Source: Thermodesulfobacteriales bacterium | GTDB taxonomy: Bacteria; Desulfobacterota; Thermodesulfobacteria; Thermodesulfobacteriales; Thermodesulfatatoraceae | Direction of reading: 5' to 3' | DNA length: 9,328 nt | Assembly: GCA_026985945.1 (NCBI GenBank) | Contig: JALSPN010000182.1 | Location: forward strand, 1 to 9,328 | Part shown: positions 6,665 through 9,328 of the stretch, piece after piece | Layout of the letters: each line of letters starts with the position of its first letter | How positions within the stretch are numbered: the first letter of the stretch is position 1 | Translations under genes and position numbers: made by a program | The notes under the pieces: model-generated | What the model was told of the DNA's origin: nothing | The model's database searches: none | The model's input: the letters and a program-made list of their open reading frames with translations, nothing else

Positions 6665-8196
6665 TGCGGGAGGAAGTAGAAATCACGATCTTTAACTCTC
6701 TTATGGCAGCAGTAGCGGAAGAAATGGGAATTGTCCTCCAAAAGTCTTCTTTTTCTGCCAATATTAAAGAAAGACGCGATTTTTCCTGTGCTATTTTCGA
6801 TGGCAAAGGGCGCCTTATTGCCCAGGCGGCTCATATCCCTGTCCACCTGGGGGCCATGCCCCATACCCTGGCTTCAGTCCGAAAAGTGCTCGATCTCGGG
6901 CCCCACGACATAGCGATTACCAACGATCCCTATGCCGGGGGGACTCATCTTCCTGACATTACTCTAATCAAACCCGTTTACGAAGGAGAGGAAGTGGCCT
7001 TTTATCTTACGGTGCGGGCCCATCATGCCGATGTAGGCGGAAAGACTCCGGGTTCCATGCCCCTTGCCACCCACATCGAGGAGGAAGGGGTTTTGATCTC
7101 TCCCTGTAAGCTTTTTGAGGCCGGGCGTTTAAACGAGAGTTTTTGGAAAAATTTTCTCGTTCGGGTGCGTAATCCTGCCGAAAGAGAAGGGGATCTTCGG
7201 GCCCAGCTGGCAGCCCTTCATCGAGGCGAGATCCGGGTGCGGGAGCTCCTGAAACGCTATTCTCTCTCCCTTCTCAAGGAGAGATTTGCACTCCTTTTCG
7301 AATACAGTGCCAGGCTCATGAAAGCCCTAATCCGTGAGATCCCGGATGGAGAATTCTATTTTGAGGATTATCTGGATGATGACGGCCTTTCCAGGGAACC
7401 ACTCCCGTTGAGGCTCAAACTCAAAGTAGAAGGCGAGAGGGTTTTTCTGGATTTCAGAGATTCCTGCCCCCAGGTGAAGACAAGCCTCAATGCTGTGCGG
7501 TCCGTTACCTGCGCGGCGGTTTATTACGTCTTCTTTTCTCTGGCTCGAGGGGAAATACCCGCCAATGAAGGAGCCTTTTATCCTCTTGAGATTCTTACCC
7601 GCCCGGGGACCATTCTTGATGCGGTCTATCCAGCCCCGGTGGCGGCCGGCAATGTGGAAACCTCTCAAAGGGTGGTAGATGTGGTCCTGGGGGCTCTGGC
7701 CCAGGCCCTTCCGGAGCAAATTCCTGCTGCCTCCTGTGGTTCCATGAACAATCTTGCCTTTGGGGGAGAGGATTTTACCTATTACGAGACCATCGGCGGG
7801 GGAATGGGGGGAAGGCCGGGGCTTGCCGGGCTTTCAGGAGTCCATACCCACATGACCAACACTTTAAACACCCCTATTGAGGCCCTGGAAAGGGAGTTTC
7901 CGGTCCTGGTAGAGAAATATTCCCTGCGCCCTCGTTCTGGAGGAGCCGGTAAGTTTCGGGGAGGAGATGGGCTTATCAGACGGTTTCGCTTTCTGAGACC
8001 CGCTACGGTTACTATCCTTTCGGAACGGAGAAGACTTGCTCCTTACGGGCTTTTTGGTGGGAAGGCCGGCCGAAGAGGCCTGAATATCCTGGAGAGGGGT
8101 AAACGCCGGAAAATCCTGCCGGGTAAAGCCACCCTTCAGGTTCAGGATGGCGATATCATCGAGATTCGCACCCCGGGGGGCGGGGGTTGGGGCTAA
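6664..8196 (+). CDS. Hydantoinase B/oxoprolinase family subunit (HyuB-like)
   Basis: The 510-residue protein matches the HyuB family across its length. It has the N87-DPYAGGTHLPD98 block, H120-H121-A-D123-VGG, a middle GNVETSQR segment, a GGGMGG loop, and the glycine-rich C-terminus (SGGAGKFRGGDG, then TPGGGGWG at the end). HyuB normally pairs with HyuA for ATP-dependent opening of hydantoin or 5-oxoproline rings, or for related carboxylases. HyuA is absent on both sides here, so activity and substrate are open. The start is set at the ATG 6664 rather than the TTG three bases before it, because AGGGAG (6651-6656) is 7 nt upstream and TGATG links it to the HD gene. The 3' end overlaps the hemW start by 10 nt. 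Length is normal and nothing looks broken. Confidence 0.9.
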   Translation: MREEVEITIFNSLMAAVAEEMGIVLQKSSFSANIKERRDFSCAIFDGKGRLIAQAAHIPVHLGAMPHTLASVRKVLDLGPHDIAITNDPYAGGTHLPDITLIKPVYEGEEVAFYLTVRAHHADVGGKTPGSMPLATHIEEEGVLISPCKLFEAGRLNESFWKNFLVRVRNPAEREGDLRAQLAALHRGEIRVRELLKRYSLSLLKERFALLFEYSARLMKALIREIPDGEFYFEDYLDDDGLSREPLPLRLKLKVEGERVFLDFRDSCPQVKTSLNAVRSVTCAAVYYVFFSLARGEIPANEGAFYPLEILTRPGTILDAVYPAPVAAGNVETSQRVVDVVLGALAQALPEQIPAASCGSMNNLAFGGEDFTYYETIGGGMGGRPGLAGLSGVHTHMTNTLNTPIEALEREFPVLVEKYSLRPRSGGAGKFRGGDGLIRRFRFLRPATVTILSERRRLAPYGLFGGKAGRRGLNILERGKRRKILPGKATLQVQDGDIIEIRTPGGGGWG

Positions 8197-9326
8197 AAGA
8201 AGCGGCTCTTTATCTCCACTTCCCTTTTTGCCGGGCCAAATGCCCTTACTGTGATTTCTACTCTTTGGCCCTGGTGCCTTCTGAAGAGCTTCTTAAGCGT
8301 TATCTTAAGGCCCTCCAAAAAGAATTTCTTCTCAGGCAGGAAGAGATTTCTTCTTATCGCTTCGTAACTTTTTACGCAGGGGGGGGAACCCCTTCTCTCG
8401 CCCCCATCTGGTTTTACGAAGAAGTCTTTGGGTTTTTAAAAACCGTTCTTGACTTCTCTCCACGGGAGATAACTCTGGAGGCCAATCCTGAGGGCCTCAA
8501 CAAATTAGTTCTGGTCTCTTTTCGGGAGATCTTTAACCGCCTCAGCCTGGGGGCTCAGAGCCTTAACCCTGAGGGCCTTAAGGCCCTGGGAAGGAGACAC
8601 CAGGTGGAAGAGGTAAAGATGGCCTTTGAAGCGGCCAGAACGGCAGGGTTTGAAAATATCGGGCTTGACCTCATCTTTGCCTGGCCCGGCCAGACCCTGA
8701 AGGAGTTAAAAGAAGAATTGGAGAAGCTCGTCTCTTTCGGGCCGGAGCACATTTCCTGCTACGAATTGACCCTTGAGGAGGGAACCCCCTTTTATCAGGC
8801 CGCTCGGAAGGGGAAGATCCTCCTTCCTGCAGAAGAAGATGTTGTTTCCATGCACGAACTGATCCATTCCTTTCTGGTAGCAAAAGGATATGAACATTAT
8901 GAGATTTCCAATTTTGCCAGGCCGGGTTTTCGCTGCCGGCACAATCTTTTTTATTGGGAAGCGCGACCATATTTGGGATTGGGGCCGGGAGCGGCTTCTT
9001 TTTTCGGAAAAAAGAGGTATAAAAACCTGGAAGATCTAAGTCTTTATTTAAAAAATCTTGAAGAAGGGAAGCCCCCGCCGCGCGAAGAGGAAATCCTTTC
9101 TCAAGAAGTCCGCTTCAGAGAGGCCGTGATCCTGGGCTTGCGCCTTCTTAAAGGTATAAAATTAGAGTCTCTGGTAAAGCGCTTCGGGATAAACCCTTTA
9201 GAATATTACGGTGAGACCCTTGAAAAACTCCTTAAAGAGGGGCTTTTAGAGATAAGTGGGGAAAACTTACGCCTGACCGGTCGAGGAAGACTTCTGGCCA
9301 ATGTGGTATTTCGCGAACTGGTTTAA
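8187..9326 (+). CDS. hemW: Radical SAM heme chaperone HemW
   Basis: The 379-residue protein is a radical SAM enzyme of the HemN/HemW group. The cluster motif is C15-RAK-C19-PY-C22 followed by D23-F24; a fourth cysteine at this point, as in true HemN, is lacking. Y9 precedes the cluster, G65-GGTPS70 is the SAM-binding GGE-like loop, and RLSLGAQSL (118-126), GLDLIFAWPGQT (159-170) and H252-N-LF-Y256-W257 are HemW hallmarks. HemW inserts heme into respiratory enzymes; many are annotated as oxygen-independent coproporphyrinogen III oxidase. The C-terminal ~70 residues form the HemW winged-helix-like region. The start used is TTG 8187 inside the end of the hydantoinase B gene, in the G-rich run CGGGGG; it gives the usual short lead before the LYLHFPFC segment, and no upstream ATG fits. 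The stop is two bases before the window end, so the gene is complete. Confidence 0.93.
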   Translation: MGLKEAALYLHFPFCRAKCPYCDFYSLALVPSEELLKRYLKALQKEFLLRQEEISSYRFVTFYAGGGTPSLAPIWFYEEVFGFLKTVLDFSPREITLEANPEGLNKLVLVSFREIFNRLSLGAQSLNPEGLKALGRRHQVEEVKMAFEAARTAGFENIGLDLIFAWPGQTLKELKEELEKLVSFGPEHISCYELTLEEGTPFYQAARKGKILLPAEEDVVSMHELIHSFLVAKGYEHYEISNFARPGFRCRHNLFYWEARPYLGLGPGAASFFGKKRYKNLEDLSLYLKNLEEGKPPPREEEILSQEVRFREAVILGLRLLKGIKLESLVKRFGINPLEYYGETLEKLLKEGLLEISGENLRLTGRGRLLANVVFRELV

Positions 9327-9328
9327 GA

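Noticed and set aside
6661..8196. TTG start for the hydantoinase B gene
   Set aside because: The ATG three bases later has the better spacing to AGGGAG and forms the usual TGATG stop-start junction.

Overview
This window looks like chromosomal DNA from a thermophilic Thermodesulfobacteriota or deltaproteobacterial lineage (Thermosulfurimonas/Thermodesulfatator type). That placement is an inference. It rests on the charged, Lys/Glu/Arg-rich proteins, the moderate GC content, a proofreading-type PolA, and the mix of a GT5 synthase with an Ala-Gly-Gly-Leu loop, a PilZ protein and HyuB. No rRNA or marker gene is present to fix it. No tRNA, rRNA, CRISPR array or intact transposase was seen.

Layout. 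Positions 1-236 are AT-rich and non-coding, apart from a possible leftward gene start at the left edge. They hold the first copy of a ~118-bp palindromic repeat element (95-212). Positions 237-629 (+) encode a short BrxA-family (DUF1819) protein lacking the usual C-terminal third and standing alone without other BREX genes. Positions 674-2242 (+) encode a GT5 glycogen/starch synthase. It converges on a leftward pair, polA (5645 to 2934) followed by a YcgR-like PilZ protein (2937 to 2239). That pair shares an ATGA stop/start overlap, and the glgA and PilZ stop codons overlap in TTAG.

Positions 5646-6004 form a divergent intergenic region with the second copy of the palindromic element (5837-5956). 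To its right lies a tight rightward operon: an HD-domain phosphohydrolase (6005-6664), a hydantoinase B/oxoprolinase subunit (6664-8196) and the radical-SAM heme chaperone HemW (8187-9326). Consecutive genes in it overlap by 1 and 10 bases.

Most genes are ordinary housekeeping. The unusual content is (i) the two copies of a ~120-bp element with inverted-repeat ends and a 43-nt near-perfect hairpin whose 3-nt loop is reverse-complemented between copies, (ii) the orphan truncated BrxA homologue beside one copy, and (iii) HyuB without an adjacent HyuA. I see no convincing complete new defence or metabolic system in the window; the repeat element is the best candidate for something undescribed.
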